Shown here one piece after another: positions 37,936 through 47,291 of a DNA stretch of 64,000 bases. Position numbers and translations under genes: made by a program. The DNA lies in NCBI GenBank assembly GCA_905221505.1, contig CAJNDL010000003.1:1-64000 (forward strand), read 5' to 3'. The stretch comes from a bacterium (GTDB lineage: Bacteria; Bacillota; Bacilli; Lactobacillales; Streptococcaceae). The notes under the pieces are model-generated. The model was not told where the DNA came from. It did not search any database and worked only from the letters and a program-made list of their open reading frames with translations. Positions within the stretch are counted from its first letter, which is position 1. Each line of letters opens with the position of its first letter.

Positions 37936-39117
37936 CTAAGCCTTAAAAACTTCTTTTTTACGTGAACTTCCCCATCTTTCGATAAATAGAATCCCCACTA
38001 ACAAAAGGATAATCAGGCAAGGAAGTAAAACTAGCCCCATGTCCCAATTTAGATTGACATTATCAATCAGCTTAGGTAATCTTCCAGACAAAATCTCCAC
38101 TGAACGCAAGTAAGTAAAGGGAATCAGATGTGCAATCCTTTGAAGAGGCTGGATCGTTTGGATACCAAACAATAAGCCAACAATCCCAATGAGGGAAAGG
38201 AAGAGAACAGGCATTTTTTGCTTGAAAAAGTAAGCAATCAAGTAGACAACTTCCACAATGACGATAAAGGCTAAGAAAGCTAAGAGCAAGCTAGGAAATA
38301 ACACATCTTGTATCTTTCCAATGGTTACCTCTTGATTCACTAAGCTATAAATCGGGTAGGGATAATCTAACTGTCCAAAACCACTTATCAGACTTCCCAC
38401 TAGAAAAGAAAATCCGCTGATTCCGATAAACAGCACAGTTACATAACTCACTCCAACTCCAAGAGAGGATATTGCAAATTTCACTTTTGAAAAAGGATAT
38501 AACTGAGCTGTATCCAGATGATTTTGATATCTTTCTGCGAACAGTTGCGTTAGCATAAAAATAATAGCAACCACAAACAAGGTTGGGATGATAGCCTCTA
38601 AAATCCAGACAATCTGATCAATCCCGTAGGTCGGAAACTCCAAAGTATGTGCTTTTATGTTCAAGGGATACAGGGCTTGGTAAATCTTTCGTTGGCGGTC
38701 AATCGCCATTTTTAAGTCAGAGCTAGAAGTCGGTTGATTTGACATAACTTCATAATTCTTCTCTTCATCTTGCCACTGCAAATAGTAGGCTTCTTTCCAG
38801 CGTCCTTCTCTTAACAAAGCCAGAATTTCTTTCTTTTGAGTCAAAAGATTTTTTTGCGATTCTAAATTAATTTTAGCAATCTGGTATTCCTCCGAGTTGG
38901 TATCAGATATTTGGGAGAGTTTCTCTTCATATTCATTGATGACTCTCTCATCTTTTACAAGACGAGTTTCCAACTCTCCCTCCAAGCTGTGTGAGTTTGC
39001 AGTCTGACTATTAAGATAAAAGGTAACACCGAGTCCAGATACAAATAAAGCTAAGATAATCCAGTTTAAGCGACTTTTGAAAACTTTTTTTAATAAAAAT
39101 AGACTAACATCTTTCAT
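37936..39117 (-). CDS. ABC transporter permease (unknown substrate)
   Basis: The 393-aa protein has one N-terminal transmembrane helix, a charged extracytoplasmic domain (about residues 40-165, ETRLVKDERVINEYEEKL) and five or six C-terminal helices. This ABC-2-like plan is seen in lantibiotic-immunity and drug-resistance exporters. It starts three bases after the ATPase gene stop. The substrate cannot be read from sequence. I recall the same pair beside comEA/comEC in pneumococcus. Confidence 0.8.
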   Translation of the reverse strand: MKDVSLFLLKKVFKSRLNWIILALFVSGLGVTFYLNSQTANSHSLEGELETRLVKDERVINEYEEKLSQISDTNSEEYQIAKINLESQKNLLTQKKEILALLREGRWKEAYYLQWQDEEKNYEVMSNQPTSSSDLKMAIDRQRKIYQALYPLNIKAHTLEFPTYGIDQIVWILEAIIPTLFVVAIIFMLTQLFAERYQNHLDTAQLYPFSKVKFAISSLGVGVSYVTVLFIGISGFSFLVGSLISGFGQLDYPYPIYSLVNQEVTIGKIQDVLFPSLLLAFLAFIVIVEVVYLIAYFFKQKMPVLFLSLIGIVGLLFGIQTIQPLQRIAHLIPFTYLRSVEILSGRLPKLIDNVNLNWDMGLVLLPCLIILLLVGILFIERWGSSRKKEVFKA

Positions 39118-39120
39118 AAA

Positions 39121-39708
39121 CTAAACCTCTTCTATCTTTCCCCGATGAATGGTTACTACTCTATCGCAGACATCAACCAACTCTTCCTTATAGTGGGAAC
39201 TTAAAAGAACCAGCTGTTCTTGTCTATCGATTTGTGCTAGCCTATCAAAAAACTTCTGTCGATAATACTCATCTAAGCCATTTGTAATCTCATCCATAAG
39301 CCAGCATTTCGCCTGACTGAGGAAATACATGGCAATCACCAAGCGTTGCTTCATGCCTAAGGAATACTTGCGAATGGGAAGGCTGATATAGTCAGACATT
39401 TCCCAATAGGTAATTTCATCCCCCAAGTTCAGCCCTGACTTCCAGATGTTTTTGATAAGACGAAGGTAGTCCATCCCACTTAAGTTTCCATCCAGCCATT
39501 CAACGCTCTCATAATAAAATAAAGAAGGAGGGGCTGCAATATTTCCGCTACTTATAGGAATTAAATTGCTAATGGCGCGGAACAGTGTCGTCTTTCCAGA
39601 GCCATTTATAGCAAGAATACCATAAATCCTACCCTTTTCAAATGTAAAATCAACATCTTGTAAGATGACTTGTCGCGTTTTTAAGGTCACATGAGTAAGC
39701 TGCAACAT
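39121..39708 (-). CDS. ABC transporter ATP-binding protein (short, 195 aa)
   Basis: The 195-aa ATPase has Walker A AINGSGKTT, an unusual signature YSLGMKQRL, Walker B CWLMDEITNGLD and H-loop SSHY. It lacks the C-terminal extension common in drug-exporter ATPases. AGGAGGG precedes its ATG. It pairs with the downstream permease. The substrate is unknown. Confidence 0.85.
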   Translation of the reverse strand: MLQLTHVTLKTRQVILQDVDFTFEKGRIYGILAINGSGKTTLFRAISNLIPISSGNIAAPPSLFYYESVEWLDGNLSGMDYLRLIKNIWKSGLNLGDEITYWEMSDYISLPIRKYSLGMKQRLVIAMYFLSQAKCWLMDEITNGLDEYYRQKFFDRLAQIDRQEQLVLLSSHYKEELVDVCDRVVTIHRGKIEEV

Positions 39709-40074
39709 ATCTTGCCCTCCTTTTTATCACTCTTGAAAGATTAACAACCACCGTTGTAATAATTTATGTCTCTAAAAAATCGTAATTTCAACCACCATCA
39801 ACGTTATACTCATCATATCTATCATAACGAGACTGTGATAGTTCGTACTATATTTTCTAATCATACCGATAACTTTTAAGAACGCTTACAATAGATACAC
39901 TGAACTGAAAAAGGCCAACAATCAAAAATTAACTAATTAAACGACTTTTGCTAATTTTTAATGGTTTCATTGCATTTATATAATCGATATTGTAAACACT
40001 TTCATTGTATCGTATTTATCATTATTATGCAACAGATTTTTAGTTTATTTTACTAATATATAACATTTTTCTTC
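39709..40074 (-). other. 366-bp AT-rich intergenic leader of the ABC operon
   Basis: I see one good promoter (TTGCAT, 17 bases, TACAAT; 40004-40032), implying a leader of about 290 bases before the ATPase gene. Short frames of 13, 30 and 37 codons occur on both strands, but none has a clear ribosome site. No strong terminator is visible. A long leader hints at regulation, but nothing recognisable is present. Confidence 0.5.
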
Positions 40075-42304
40075 CTAACGAACATTCTCAATCTTCCAAC
40101 TATTCCAACCTTTAAATCGTATAGCTCCCTGCTGGTCAGTTCGGTAAACTTTGCTATTGATACCTTCCAGTCGTGTCAAGGTTTCCTGATGGGGGAGTTT
40201 CGTTCGATTGTTCTTTCCGACTGAGATGAGTGTAATCTCTGGTTTGAGTTTTTCTAGGAAAACTGGATGTGTTAAATTTTTAGAGCCATGTTGGCCAGCT
40301 TTCAAAACATCCACCTCTAGATCAGGATAGTGCTTCAGCAAATCCTTCTCTCCTTTTTCCTCCAAATTTCCTGTAAAAAGAAAGTGCTTATCCAAGAGTT
40401 TTCCATACAGAACCAGGGAATCTTCATGACCCCCATCTCCAATTTTCCTTGGAGATAGAACTTCTAACTGACTTCCAAAAATTGGCAAGTTGTCTCCTAC
40501 TGTCACACTACGCACCTTGGTTTGAGTCGCCTGTAGTTCTGCCACAAATTCCTTCTGTTTCAAACTACCTTTTGACACTAAAATTTCGCCTACATGGAAA
40601 GCCTTGGTCACCTCCAACAAATCTCCAACATGCTCCTTGTCCGTATTTGTCAAAATTAGCTGGTCAATCTTGGCTACTCCTCGACTTTTGAGATAGGGAA
40701 TCAAGGTTCGTTGAGCATTGCTGGTCGTCGTCTTTTCTTGCCATTTCTCGTTTTTCTTATCAGACTCTGCCTTGCCACCTACATCTATGAGAATGGTTTT
40801 CCCAGTTACATCCCGTAGGAAAAGACTCTCGCCTTGCCCCACATCCAACATGGTAATTTCATTTTCCAGTGGATGCTTGGTCAAGAAAAAGAGACCCACA
40901 ATAAGTAAGCTAAATCCAGCTGCTCTTTTAATATTTTTCCTCAAATCATAGACCAAAGCTAAAGAAATTAATAGTAGTATCAACAACCATGCATTGGGTT
41001 GTCCAAAGACCAGAGGCCTACTTGCCACCTGCGATACTAAGCGAACAATCTCCTCCAACCATTCAAAAATAAAGTTCAGCTGAATGACTGGATAGAGAAA
41101 GGAAAGGGCAAATAAGATAGACAAGAGCGGTAAGAAGACCAAGTCAAATAGAAAAGGTCAAAAGGATGGACCAAGGCTGAAATTCCGCAAAATAGAAGGA
41201 TAGAATAGGCAATATGCCCAAAGAAATGACTAGACTTTCTCTGGCAATAGCCTTAAGCCCCTCCCCTTCTTTGCTGGTCATAGTCAAGATAAAAGCATAG
41301 GCGCAGGACAAGGCTCCTCCTGCTGTCAAGAAAAAGTTGGGCATGACGATAAAGAGGACAAGAACCGTCAGGGCAAAATTATCTAATCCCTTATAGCCAT
41401 GCTGAGCCAATAGTTTTTGCAAGAGACTACGAATGACCGATGCTGAAAACCCTGTCAGTCCCGCATAGATAAGGGAAAAGGGATAAGTCAGCCATTTCAA
41501 CTTTTCTTGGGTCAAGCCCAATCGCAAGAGAAGTTTCTTAAATCCGTCCATGAAAAATCCTACCTGCATACCCGACAATGCAAAGAGGTGGATAATTCCT
41601 AGACTGGAATAAAGCTCATTCATCTCCTCAAAATCGGTGCCCAGATATCCTAGCAAGAGACCTGTCATATAATTGCGCATAGGGTCTGGAAAATGTGTCT
41701 TAATCCAAACTACAGCCTTTCGACGTAAACTAGACAGGTTTTCACCTATATCCCAACTGCCAACTTTTTGAAGTGACTGGATTTTTTTGATAGTAAGCGT
41801 CTGGTAAATTCCCTGAGTCTTCAGATAGGCTTGGTAATTAAAGCCACCAAAATTTCTCTGCCCTTCTGGTTCTGAAAGTTTCCCTTCAAATTCTATCTCA
41901 TGAAGGTCTGTTAAGGCTTGAAAGGCTTCTTTCTCCTCCTCGGATTGAAGTTTATAGTAGACTTGAAAAATGCGTCCATCAGACTTGCCACGAAAGGACA
42001 GACTGTCACCATTGACCTTAATAGTGTCAGGCAAAATCCGTACCCTTTCAACAGAATATGCTAGGTTTTGACTAGCTTGACTCTGTTGCCAATTTTGAAA
42101 CAGAAACCAAAATCCAAAGACTCCACAAATCACTAGAACTTTGCCTGCTGATTTCCAAGGAAATTGGATAAAGAGACAGACTAGCAAAAAAACGAAGCCC
42201 AACAAAGCAAGATAGGATACTGAGAAAATAGCGTAGTAAAGCCAGAGTAATAGAAAACTCAGATAAATTAGGGGGATAGGGACATTCTTAATCCACTGTA
42301 ACAT
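40075..42304 (-). pseudogene. comEC: comEC (celB) DNA-uptake channel gene, frameshifted
   Basis: The first frame (42304 to TGA at 41144, 386 codons) carries the ComEC N-terminus and Competence domain (GLLLGYLGTDFEEMNELYSSLGIIHLFALSGMQ). It ends right after LLTF. The next frame continues LFDLVFLPLLSILF without loss to the metallo-beta-lactamase-like domain (EITMLDVGQGES) and the normal C-terminus at 40075. One extra T in TTTT (41152-41155) explains the break, and removing it gives about 742 residues. ComEC forms the channel for single-stranded DNA, so this allele should block transformation unless it is a sequencing error. The start overlaps comEA by 17 bases. Confidence 0.9.
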
Positions 42305-42938
42305 AGTCTTTTAGCTTTTCTATCGTTTTAGCACCAATGCCAGAGACCTTCTTGAGTTCATCAACCGACTTGAATTTCCCATTTGCCTCACGATGGTCGA
42401 TAATATCCTGAGCTCGTTTGCCACCCAATCCCTTGACCTGCTTGAGTTCTTCCAGACTGGCCTTGTTGAGATTGACCTTCCTTTCCTTGCTCGTTGAAGA
42501 AGCCGTCCCAGAACCAGTCTGTTGACTAGCTGCTTCTTCTCCCTTAGTTGGAACGTAAACTAGAGCTTCATCACTAACTTTCTGAGCTAGATTGAGCGAC
42601 TTGCTGTCTGCTTGCTCTGTCAAGCCACCAGCCTTTTGAACGGCATCATTGACTCGACTACCCACTGGCAAGTCATAAATCCCTGGCGATTTGACAGCAC
42701 CTTTGACATCTACTGTAATCAAATCTTGTTCAAGGGGTTCGTCCTTCTCTTCCTTGTTCACTTCCTTTTCAGTCGATGAATCCTTGGAAACAGCTGCAAC
42801 TTCTGTCTGCAAATTCGTTTCTTTGACAGATGTTTGTGGAACTGGTTTTAGCAGGAAAAATCCGCCAATAAGCAAGCCCAGAGCAGTACAGATGACGATG
42901 ATTTTATACTCTTTAATTTTTTCGATAATTTCTTCCAT
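42288..42938 (-). CDS. comEA: Competence DNA receptor ComEA (CelA)
   Basis: The 216-aa protein has an N-terminal membrane anchor (YKIIVICTALGLLIGGFFLL), a SLBB-type region (VDVKGAVKSPGIYDLPVGSRVNDAV) and a C-terminal double helix-hairpin-helix (LNKASLEELKQVKGLGGKRAQDII). It binds double-stranded DNA outside the membrane and hands it to ComEC. A perfect cin-box lies 20 bases upstream. The gene looks intact although its partner comEC is broken. Confidence 0.95.
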   Translation of the reverse strand: MEEIIEKIKEYKIIVICTALGLLIGGFFLLKPVPQTSVKETNLQTEVAAVSKDSSTEKEVNKEEKDEPLEQDLITVDVKGAVKSPGIYDLPVGSRVNDAVQKAGGLTEQADSKSLNLAQKVSDEALVYVPTKGEEAASQQTGSGTASSTSKERKVNLNKASLEELKQVKGLGGKRAQDIIDHREANGKFKSVDELKKVSGIGAKTIEKLKDYVTVD

Positions 42939-42957
42939 ATTTTCTCCTCTCTTAGAT

Positions 42958-42965
42958 TATTCGTA
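42958..42965 (-). promoter_or_regulatory. ComX (SigX) cin-box of comEA-comEC
   Basis: The minus strand reads TACGAATA, preceded by the T-rich TTTTTTTCTTCCTC. As at coiA, the T-tract is the tail of the upstream gene's terminator. Confidence 0.93.
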
Positions 42966-42973
42966 AGAGGAAG

Positions 42974-43005
42974 AAAAAAACAGTCGAAAAATTTCTTTTC
43001 AACTG
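42974..43005 (-). terminator. Terminator after the GNAT gene, adjoining the comEA cin-box
   Basis: CAGTTGAAAA and TTTTCGACTG (42996-43005 with 42981-42990) with one G-U, then seven T. The cin-box begins nine bases later. Confidence 0.85.
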
Positions 43006-43006
43006 C

Positions 43007-43576
43007 TTATTTATTTGCAAAATAGTCTTCCTTGGTTAGGATATAATGAACTCTTGTAACAATTCGGCCTTCTTCATGCTGGTCCATACAAGCATATGGT
43101 TCTGCATGGGAAAAACGCATGCCTGATTTCTCCATGACCTTGCCTGATGCGGGATTATCTTTGTCGTGAAGGGCGGTCAACTTGTTCATTCCAATCTTCT
43201 CAAAAGCCAGCTCAATCACGGCACGATTGGCTTCTGTCGTCAAACCTTGATTCCAATGTTTTTTATTGATAATGTAGCCAATAGCTGCCTTCTTAATAAC
43301 AGGATCAATCTTGTGCAAGTCAATGGTTCCAATAAACTGACCATTGCTTTTTAGTTCTATTCCCCAGCGTCCCAAGGGATTGGCCAAGTAGAACTGAGCA
43401 ATGTTATTCTTGGTTTCTTCCAAACTTTGATTTGTTTGAAAAGTGTAGCGCGTATTTTCTCTGTCTGAGGCATACTCAAACATAGCTTCCGCATCATCCA
43501 AGGTTACAGGTCTAAGCAATAAATGCTCGGTTTCTATATACGGATACTGGGCAAATTTTACAAAAATTGATTCCAT
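43007..43576 (-). CDS. GNAT-family N-acetyltransferase (RimJ/RimL-like)
   Basis: The 189-aa protein has the N-terminal TEHLLLRPVTLDDAEAMFEYASD and the acetyl-CoA segment NKKHWNQGLTTEANRAVIELAF, followed by HDKDNPASGKVMEKSGMRF. This is the ribosomal-protein/peptide acetyltransferase subgroup. The substrate is unknown. It ends at its own terminator just upstream of the comEA promoter, so it is not part of the competence operon. Confidence 0.88.
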   Translation of the reverse strand: MESIFVKFAQYPYIETEHLLLRPVTLDDAEAMFEYASDRENTRYTFQTNQSLEETKNNIAQFYLANPLGRWGIELKSNGQFIGTIDLHKIDPVIKKAAIGYIINKKHWNQGLTTEANRAVIELAFEKIGMNKLTALHDKDNPASGKVMEKSGMRFSHAEPYACMDQHEEGRIVTRVHYILTKEDYFANK

Positions 43577-43682
43577 AGGATTCCACCACTTGAAAAGTTT
43601 CTAACTAAGATAAGGATATTGAATGAAATATCTAAAAAGCAAATTTATACTTAGTATTGAGATAACTTTAAGTACAAAATAA

Positions 43683-44687
43683 CTATCCTTCAGATAGAGG
43701 TTGAGAATCTAATTCTTCACTCTCTTCATTCTTGACCGGTGCTGGTTCATAAGCTCGGATAATTTGAGCGACAACTGGATGGCGAACCACATCCTTGGCT
43801 GAGAAATGAACAAAGTCGATTTGGTGAATGTTCTTTAGTTTCTCTTGGGCATCAATCAAACCGGACTTGACATTACGTGGCAGGTCAATCTGACTAATAT
43901 CTCCATTGACAATCATCTTAGAATTAAAACCTAAACGCGTCAAGAACATCTTCATCTGCATGATGGTCGTATTTTGCGCCTCATCGAGAATGACAAAGGC
44001 GTCATCCAAGGTCCGGCCACGCATGTAGGCAAGGGGCGCGATTTCGATAATTTCACGCTCCATGAGACGAGTCGTCTGGTCTTTCCCAAGAATCTGATAC
44101 AAGGCATCATAAACAGGTCGAAGGTAAGGATCTACCTTCTCCTTGAGGTCACCCGGAAGAAATCCTAGACTTTCTCCTGCTTCCACTGCTGGACGAGTTA
44201 GGATAATTCGCTTGACCTGGCCACGCTTGAGAGCAGTCACTGCCAAAGTCACTGCAAGGAAGGTCTTCCCTGTCCCTGCAGGCCCAATTCCAAAGGTCAC
44301 ATCATGCTGTTTGACACTGTCCACATAAAGTTTTTGACCTAGAGTTTTGACGCGGATAGGCTTCCCAGTATTGTCTTTAATGATTTCTTCTTCGTAAAGG
44401 GCGACAAACTTGTCGATTTCATCGTTTTTGACCATGCTAATCGCAGTCACCACATCTGGCGTACCGACAGTCATCCCACGATTCACCAAAACCATCAAAG
44501 CTTGAATAACCTGACGGGCTTCTTCACAGGCAGTCTCTTCTCCCAAAACCTGGACAATCTCCGTACGAGCATGAATCACCACATCAAGCTCTTCTTCCAT
44601 CAAACGAAGATGGCGCTCATTGGAACCAAAAAGATGAAACAGGTCATCTGGATGACTCAGTTGAATGTCTATTGAATGTTCCTTCAA
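43683..44687 (-). CDS. phoH: PhoH-family ATPase
   Basis: The 334-aa protein has an N-terminal KH-like region and a PhoH P-loop ATPase with GPAGTGKTFLAV, RPAVEAGESLGFLPGD and FVILDEAQNTT. It is implicated in RNA metabolism, often near ybeY, although here it stands alone. The start is an unusual TTG at 44687, eight bases after AGAGAGG. An extended -10 TGCTATAAT (hexamer 44722-44727) lies upstream. Confidence 0.92.
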   Translation of the reverse strand: MKEHSIDIQLSHPDDLFHLFGSNERHLRLMEEELDVVIHARTEIVQVLGEETACEEARQVIQALMVLVNRGMTVGTPDVVTAISMVKNDEIDKFVALYEEEIIKDNTGKPIRVKTLGQKLYVDSVKQHDVTFGIGPAGTGKTFLAVTLAVTALKRGQVKRIILTRPAVEAGESLGFLPGDLKEKVDPYLRPVYDALYQILGKDQTTRLMEREIIEIAPLAYMRGRTLDDAFVILDEAQNTTIMQMKMFLTRLGFNSKMIVNGDISQIDLPRNVKSGLIDAQEKLKNIHQIDFVHFSAKDVVRHPVVAQIIRAYEPAPVKNEESEELDSQPLSEG

Positions 44688-44721
44688 ATAAAGAACCTCT
44701 CTAATCCTTTTATTTCTTTTT

Positions 44722-44730
44722 ATTATAGCA
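44722..44730 (-). promoter_or_regulatory. Extended -10 promoter of phoH
   Basis: The minus strand reads TGCTATAAT, about 35 bases upstream of the TTG start. No good -35 is seen at 16-18 bases. Confidence 0.5.
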
Positions 44731-44766
44731 AAGAGACTGAAAAATTGCTACTCAATCTCAATTTAT

Positions 44767-44982
44767 TTAGTGTTCTAGATATTCCTGCCAAATGCTGTCA
44801 AAATCTCCCAGATTAAAAGAGAAACTGGCATGTTCCTCCAAAAAGCGACTCACCTCATCGAAATCATCCGTATGTTTTGGGAATGCCGACTCTTCAAAAG
44901 CCAGGTCTGCCAAGATAGCTTTAGGACTGTTACTTTTAGGATTGCGCTCAGTCATGAGCCAAGTGTAAAATGATTTTCTCAT
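44767..44982 (-). CDS. YozE-family SAM-like domain protein (71 aa)
   Basis: The 71-aa protein begins [32 protein letters not shown] and ends [16 protein letters not shown]. This matches the YozE SAM-like family of small helical proteins in Firmicutes. It lies eight bases after cvfB. The function is unknown. Confidence 0.87.
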   Translation of the reverse strand: MRKSFYTWLMTERNPKSNSPKAILADLAFEESAFPKHTDDFDEVSRFLEEHASFSFNLGDFDSIWQEYLEH

Positions 44983-44990
44983 AAGCTACC

Positions 44991-45845
44991 CTAAATCAGC
45001 TCTGTACCAAACTGGTCTTGCTTGATTTTACCAGCCTTCATCAAGCCGCCAAGTGCTTTCTTGAACTGACCTTTAGAAATGCCAAAGGTTGCCTTGATGT
45101 CATCAGGAGATGATTTATCATTCAAAGTCATAAAACCGCCATTGCTTTCCAAATAAGTCAAAATCATCTGAGCATCGTTTTCCAACATTTCAAAGGAACG
45201 TGGTTTAAGGGAGAGGTTCAAGGTACGGTCCACCTCACGGAAACCAATAACACGCGCATCTAAAACTTGACCCAAACGTGGCTCTGCATAGCGCTCGCTA
45301 GGATGGATAAAGCCAAGCATGTTATTTTCTGGCAGATAGACAAAGGTCCCTGACAGCTTGAGGCGGTAAACAATGGCTGGCCAGTTTTGATTCTGCATGT
45401 TGTTGTAGGCAGGACGAGCCAGACGTTGGAAGTCTTCTTGATAGGCTAAGAGTCCCCAGATACGGTCTTTCTTGTCCACCTCAAGACGGATGTAGAGTTG
45501 GTCGCCCTTCTTAGGCCAGAGTTCCTTGAGCTCAGGGAGAATATCGAGTGACACAACGATTTCCTTGTCAGGAAGGCCTGTATCCACAAAGACACCCAAG
45601 TCTTTACGAACTTCCGTTACAGTTCCCCAACCAAATTGGTCCTGAGTAGCAGTCACTTCTAGAGTCGTCAAGCGGAGTTTTTGCTTCATATCTGTATAGG
45701 CGAAACCTTTAACCGTATCCCCTACTGTATGCTGACCTTCTTCCTTGGCAAGCGCATAGGTTTGGCCATCCTTTTGCACAAAGTAAAAACGGTCATTTTC
45801 ATCGATGATCAGTCCAACGATAAAACTTGCAAGATTTGTATTCAT
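44991..45845 (-). CDS. cvfB: S1 RNA-binding virulence regulator CvfB
   Basis: The 284-aa protein has S1-like beta domains (GWGTVTEVRKDLGVFVDTG, LSGTFVYLPENNMLGFIHPSERY) and a C-terminal winged helix (KATFGISKGQFKKALGGLMKAGKI), the CvfB layout. It binds RNA and affects virulence gene expression in staphylococci and streptococci. I chose ATG 45845 (MNTNLASFIVG) with AAGGA upstream. The 13 extra codons up to 45884 fall in the frr terminator hairpin. Confidence 0.93.
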   Translation of the reverse strand: MNTNLASFIVGLIIDENDRFYFVQKDGQTYALAKEEGQHTVGDTVKGFAYTDMKQKLRLTTLEVTATQDQFGWGTVTEVRKDLGVFVDTGLPDKEIVVSLDILPELKELWPKKGDQLYIRLEVDKKDRIWGLLAYQEDFQRLARPAYNNMQNQNWPAIVYRLKLSGTFVYLPENNMLGFIHPSERYAEPRLGQVLDARVIGFREVDRTLNLSLKPRSFEMLENDAQMILTYLESNGGFMTLNDKSSPDDIKATFGISKGQFKKALGGLMKAGKIKQDQFGTELI

Positions 45846-45859
45846 ATTTCCTTCTTTCG

Positions 45860-45893
45860 AATAAAACTCAGCCAGCAATGCCAACTGAGTTTT
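45860..45893 (-). terminator. Terminator after frr
   Basis: AAAACTCAGTTGGC and GCTGGCTGAGTTTT (45880-45893 with 45863-45876) form a 14-bp stem with three wobble pairs and a three-base loop, then ATTC. It lies 11 bases past the frr stop. Confidence 0.8.
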
Positions 45894-45904
45894 TCTGTTT
45901 ATTT

Positions 45905-46462
45905 TTAGACTTCCAAAAGTTCTTTTTCTTTATTGGCAGTCATGTCGTCGATGTGTTTGACAGCATCGTCTGTTACTTTTTGAATGTCTTTTTCAAGAGT
46001 TTTCAATTCGTCTTCAGTGATTTCTTTTGCTTTTTCTTGTTTCTTGGCTTCGTCCATAGCATCACGACGGATATTGCGGACAGCCACTTTAGCATTCTCA
46101 CCGACCTTCTTCACTTCTTTAGCAAGGTCACGACGAGTTTCTTCTGTAAGAGCAGGGATAACCAAACGGATCACAGAACCATCGTTAGCTGGTGTGATAC
46201 CAAGATCAGAAGCGTTCAAGGCACGTTCGATGTCTTTCAATGAAGACTTGTCAAATGGTGTTACCAACAAAACACGCGCTTCTGGAATGGTAATTGAAGC
46301 GATTTGGTTAAGGGGAGTTTCTACTCCATAGTATTCTACATGTACACGGTCAAGCAAGCTTGCATTGGCACGACCGGCACGGATACCACCAAATTCACGA
46401 GCAAGTGATTGGTGAGACTGGGTCATTCTCTCTTTAGCTTTTTCAATAATTGCGTTAGCCAT
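45905..46462 (-). CDS. frr: Ribosome recycling factor
   Basis: The 185-aa RRF has [23 protein letters not shown] and the C-terminal [19 protein letters not shown], giving the tRNA-shaped two-domain fold. It splits post-termination ribosomes with EF-G. It lies eight bases after pyrH, the classic pyrH-frr pair. Confidence 0.99.
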   Translation of the reverse strand: MANAIIEKAKERMTQSHQSLAREFGGIRAGRANASLLDRVHVEYYGVETPLNQIASITIPEARVLLVTPFDKSSLKDIERALNASDLGITPANDGSVIRLVIPALTEETRRDLAKEVKKVGENAKVAVRNIRRDAMDEAKKQEKAKEITEDELKTLEKDIQKVTDDAVKHIDDMTANKEKELLEV

Positions 46463-46470
46463 AATCTTTC

Positions 46471-47208
46471 TTATTCCTTTTCTTCGATATTATTTGAAAC
46501 TGTTGTTCCGATATTTTCACCAAATACGACACGTTTGATGTTGCCTGGTTGGTTCATGTTGAATACAACCAAGTCAATGTCGTTGTCCATTGAGAGAGTT
46601 GAAGCTGTTGAGTCCATGATACGAAGACCTTTGTTGATAACGTCACGGTGAGTCAATTCTTCAAACTTAACGGCTGTCTTGTCTTTCTTAGGATCGGCAT
46701 TGTAAACACCATCGACACCATTTTTAGCCATAAGGATGGCATCTGCTTCGATTTCAGCTGCACGAAGGGCCGCTGTTGTATCTGTTGAGAAGTATGGTGA
46801 ACCAATTCCGGCACCAAAGATAACGATACGGCCTTTTTCAAGGTGACGAAGGGCACGTCCACGTACGTAAGGCTCTGCCACTTGTTGCATAGCAATAGCT
46901 GTTTGTACACGAGTATCAACACCAACTTGTTGCAATGAATCTGCCATTACAAGAGCATTCATAACAGTCCCAAGCATTCCTGTGTAATCTGCCTGAACAC
47001 GGTCCATTCCTGCTTCTGCTGCAGGTTCTCCACGCCAGAGATTTCCTCCACCAATAACAAGGGCAATTTCGATACCTAAGCTATGAACTTCTTGAATCTC
47101 TTTTGCGATTGTTTGAACTGTTTGGATATCAATCCCTACGCCACGTTCACCGGCAAGGGCTTCACCTGATAACTTGATTAAAATACGTTTATACTTGGGA
47201 TTCGCCAT
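46471..47208 (-). CDS. pyrH: UMP kinase
   Basis: The 245-aa hexameric kinase has [26 protein letters not shown] and [21 protein letters not shown]. It converts UMP to UDP. The ATG at 47208 ([12 protein letters not shown]) is seven bases after GGAG. A GTG two codons earlier overlaps that spacing and is less likely. Confidence 0.98.
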   Translation of the reverse strand: MANPKYKRILIKLSGEALAGERGVGIDIQTVQTIAKEIQEVHSLGIEIALVIGGGNLWRGEPAAEAGMDRVQADYTGMLGTVMNALVMADSLQQVGVDTRVQTAIAMQQVAEPYVRGRALRHLEKGRIVIFGAGIGSPYFSTDTTAALRAAEIEADAILMAKNGVDGVYNADPKKDKTAVKFEELTHRDVINKGLRIMDSTASTLSMDNDIDLVVFNMNQPGNIKRVVFGENIGTTVSNNIEEKE

Positions 47209-47291
47209 TTTCACTCTCCTTTTTTTATCCTACCTATTTTATCACAATTTCTAAGATTTTTATAGTATCATGAGCAATTCTTTCAAAAAAA

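Noticed and set aside
39747..39880. Short frames of 30 and 37 codons in the ABC leader as peptide genes
   Set aside because: Neither has a Shine-Dalgarno sequence or a recognisable leader or double-glycine motif. AT-rich DNA gives such frames by chance.
40075..41142. Open frame of 355 codons as an independent metallo-hydrolase gene
   Set aside because: It begins in the middle of ComEC with no ribosome site and continues the upstream frame exactly after a one-base shift, so it is the 3' half of comEC.
45846..45884. Longer N-terminus of CvfB
   Set aside because: The bases belong to the frr terminator stem, and the chosen ATG matches the usual CvfB start.
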